Assembly (NCBI GenBank): GCA_016711325.1
Contig: JADJTH010000009.1
Location: 248,001-312,000, forward strand
Direction of reading: 5' to 3'
Length of the DNA: 64,000 nucleotides
DNA from: Nigerium sp.
GTDB lineage: Bacteria > Actinomycetota > Actinomycetes > Propionibacteriales > Propionibacteriaceae
Part shown: piece after piece, positions 62,272 through 64,000 of the stretch
How the letters are laid out: every line of letters begins with the position of its first letter
Numbering within the stretch: position 1 is the first letter of the stretch
The notes under the pieces: model-generated
Database searches by the model: none
The model's input: the letters and a program-made list of their open reading frames with translations, nothing else
What the model was told of the DNA's origin: nothing
Position numbers and translations under genes: made by a program

Positions 62272-63732
62272 TCAGCCCGCGGAACGACCCGTGAGCTTCT
62301 CGCGCAGGGCCTGCAGCGCCTCGTCGGACGCCAGCGAACCCTCGTCGGCGACCTCGACGGCACCCGAGGAGTAGGACGCCGTGTTCGCGGCGGTGACCGC
62401 GGCCTGCGACTCGGCGGCCTCGGCCTCCTCGACCTGCTTCTTGTGCGCCAGCCAGCGGGCCTGCGCCTCGGCGTACTGCTGCTCCCAGGCGCGCTGCTGC
62501 TCCTCGTAGCCGGGCTTCCACTCCTGGCTCTCGGGATCGAAGCCCTCGGGGTAGATGTAGTTGCCCTGATCGTCGTAGGAGGCGGTCATGCCGTACAGCG
62601 ACGGATCGAAGTCGTCCGCGGCCACGTCGACACCCTCGTTCGCCTGCTTGAGCGACAGCGAGATGCGGCGGCGCTCCAGGTCGATGTCGATGATCTTAAC
62701 CATGACCTCGTCGTTGACCGAGACGACCTGCTCGGGGATCTCGACGTGGCGCTCGGCCAGCTCGGACACGTGCACCAGGCCCTCGATACCGTCGCCCACC
62801 CGGACGAACGCACCGAACGGCACCAGCTTGGTGACCTTGCCGGGCACGATGTGGCCGATCTGGTGGGTGCGGGCGAAGGTCTGCCAGGGATCCTCCTGGG
62901 TCGCCTTCAGCGACAGGGAGACGCGCTCGCGGTCCATGTCGACATCGAGCACCTCAACCGTGACGTCCTGGCCGACCTCGACGACCTCGCTCGGGTGGTC
63001 GATGTGCTTCCAGGAGAGCTCGGAGACGTGCACGAGACCGTCCACCCCGCCGAGGTCGACGAACGCACCGAAGTTGACGATGCTCGACACGACGCCCTTG
63101 CGGATCTGGCCCTTCGAAAGCTGGTTGAGGAACGTGAGACGCACCTCGGACTGGGTCTGCTCCAGCCACGCACGGCGCGACAGGACGACGTTGTTGCGGT
63201 TCTTGTCCAGTTCGATGATCTTCGCCTCGAGCTCCTGGCCCACGTAGGGCTGCAGGTCGCGGACGCGGCGCATCTCGACCAGCGAGGCGGGGAGGAAGCC
63301 GCGCAGGCCGATGTCGACGATCAGACCGCCCTTGACGACCTCGATGACACGACCGGTGACGACACCGTCCTCTTCCTTGACCTTCTCGATCGTGCCCCAG
63401 GCGCGCTCGTACTGAGCCCGCTTCTTGGACAGGATGAGGCGTCCCTCCTTGTCCTCCTTCTGCTGAACGAGGGCCTCGATCTCATCGCCGACGCTGACGA
63501 CCTCGAATGGGTCCACGTCGTGCTTGATGGAGAGTTCCTTGGAGGGGATGACACCTTCGGTCTTGTAACCGATGTCGAGGAGGACCTCGTCGCGGTCGAC
63601 CTTGACGACGGTGCCGGCGACGATGTCACCGTCGTTGAAGTACTTGATAGTGGCGTCGACTGCCAGGGCAAACTCCTCGGCGGAGGAGAAATCGTCGACG
63701 GCGACCTGAGCGGCCTCAGGAGTGGAGGTCAT
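62272..63732 (-). CDS. rpsA: Ribosomal protein S1
   Basis: A 486-residue S1 with four S1 RNA-binding domains. Their starts are recognisable as DGDIVAGTVVKVDRDEVLLD, DGVVTGRVIEVVKGGLIVDI, KGQIRKGVVSSIVNFGAFVD and VPGKVTKLVPFGAFVRVGDG. A C-terminal Glu/Gln/Ala-rich tail of about 120 residues is typical of actinobacterial S1. It binds mRNA during translation. The frame opens at 63966, but the ATG at 63732 has GGAG nine bases upstream and gives the normal N-terminus. It is the only gene here with a long (more than 200-base) upstream region. Confidence 0.96.
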   Translation of the reverse strand: MTSTPEAAQVAVDDFSSAEEFALAVDATIKYFNDGDIVAGTVVKVDRDEVLLDIGYKTEGVIPSKELSIKHDVDPFEVVSVGDEIEALVQQKEDKEGRLILSKKRAQYERAWGTIEKVKEEDGVVTGRVIEVVKGGLIVDIGLRGFLPASLVEMRRVRDLQPYVGQELEAKIIELDKNRNNVVLSRRAWLEQTQSEVRLTFLNQLSKGQIRKGVVSSIVNFGAFVDLGGVDGLVHVSELSWKHIDHPSEVVEVGQDVTVEVLDVDMDRERVSLSLKATQEDPWQTFARTHQIGHIVPGKVTKLVPFGAFVRVGDGIEGLVHVSELAERHVEIPEQVVSVNDEVMVKIIDIDLERRRISLSLKQANEGVDVAADDFDPSLYGMTASYDDQGNYIYPEGFDPESQEWKPGYEEQQRAWEQQYAEAQARWLAHKKQVEEAEAAESQAAVTAANTASYSSGAVEVADEGSLASDEALQALREKLTGRSAG

Positions 63733-63987
63733 GTAGTAGGGCTCCGATTGCTGGATAACGTGGTTGGTACCGATGCGGCCCTGGACGCCCGCCCCACTCG
63801 GTCCGAGGGCGGGCAGGCCACACCGAAGTCCAACTTTACGCGCGCCGCCGAGCAATCCGCAAAGCACAGGACGCCGTTGCCGTCGGCCGCCAGGGCACCA
63901 GCGACGGCCCGGCACGGCGGCGATCGGGCGGACGCCGCGGTGCGCCTGGAGAAACGACTCCCCCAACAGTGCCGCGAACGACTAGCG

Positions 63988-63993
63988 TTGACA
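63988..63993 (+). promoter_or_regulatory. Consensus -35 hexamer at the window edge
   Basis: TTGACA on the plus strand, seven bases from the end. The matching -10 would lie outside the window, so a plus-strand gene may start just beyond it. Confidence 0.35.
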
Positions 63994-64000
63994 CGATCCC

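Overview
This is a high-GC actinobacterial chromosome segment. Its core gene order matches two blocks that are conserved across Actinobacteria and familiar from Mycobacterium tuberculosis: sufT-U-S-C-D-B-R / ABC / ctaA / ctaB / zwf-opcA-pgl / secG-tpiA-pgk-gap / whiA-yvcK-rapZ-uvrC, and uvrA / uvrB / coaE / rpsA. Two tandem proton-pumping pyrophosphatases and a 13E12-type HNH endonuclease make a member of the Propionibacteriaceae or a relative my best guess. That placement is inference; no rRNA is present.

Layout. 1-5.6 kb: a minus-strand glycan operon resembling pglF-E-C-D plus a glycosyltransferase (bacillosamine-type sugar nucleotide and phosphoglycosyl transferase). 5.7-7.4 kb: an IS256-family element with a small accessory ORF. 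7.4-9.7 kb: a decayed Phd-type antitoxin, an octamer array and a frameshifted HNH gene interrupted by a 23-base G run. 10-16.8 kb: the complete suf operon on the minus strand, with a GAGEA-repeat tail on SufU and a one-base frameshift in sufS. 17-24.5 kb (plus strand): two tandem hppA genes, an ABC-2 exporter and ctaA. 24.5-28.4 kb: a 98-bp dispersed hairpin repeat, a small GntR regulator, then on the minus strand ctaB followed by an unusual ECF sigma factor fused to a zinc finger, hydrophobic segments, a Pro-Thr linker and a PDZ domain. 28.5-31.8 kb: the oxidative pentose phosphate genes. 32-41 kb (minus): rbpA, secG, tpiA-pgk-gap, whiA-yvcK-rapZ-uvrC. 41-46.4 kb: a Rieske lipoprotein, a DinB/maleylpyruvate-isomerase-like protein, uvrA, an MBL-fold hydrolase and an orphan ORF. 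46.5-52.1 kb: putA overlapping uvrB. 52.1-60.5 kb: an accessory envelope block (CotH kinase-like lipoprotein, coaE, and a MacAB-like exporter with two adaptors and a small lipoprotein). 60.5-64 kb: the second copy of the 98-bp hairpin, a ThrE-like exporter and rpsA.

How the genes fit together. The suf system supplies Fe-S clusters; ctaA and ctaB make heme A for an aa3-type oxidase; zwf/opcA/pgl and gap/pgk/tpiA are central carbon metabolism; the two H+-PPases use pyrophosphate to energise the membrane; uvrA, uvrB and uvrC together cover nucleotide excision repair.

A recurring architecture is a TANNNT-type -10 hexamer placed exactly 6-7 nt before the start codon with no Shine-Dalgarno sequence, which implies many leaderless mRNAs. 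Three genes (HNH, sufS and the sigma-PDZ gene) are broken at homopolymers or simple repeats, so either sequence errors or slippage must be considered there.
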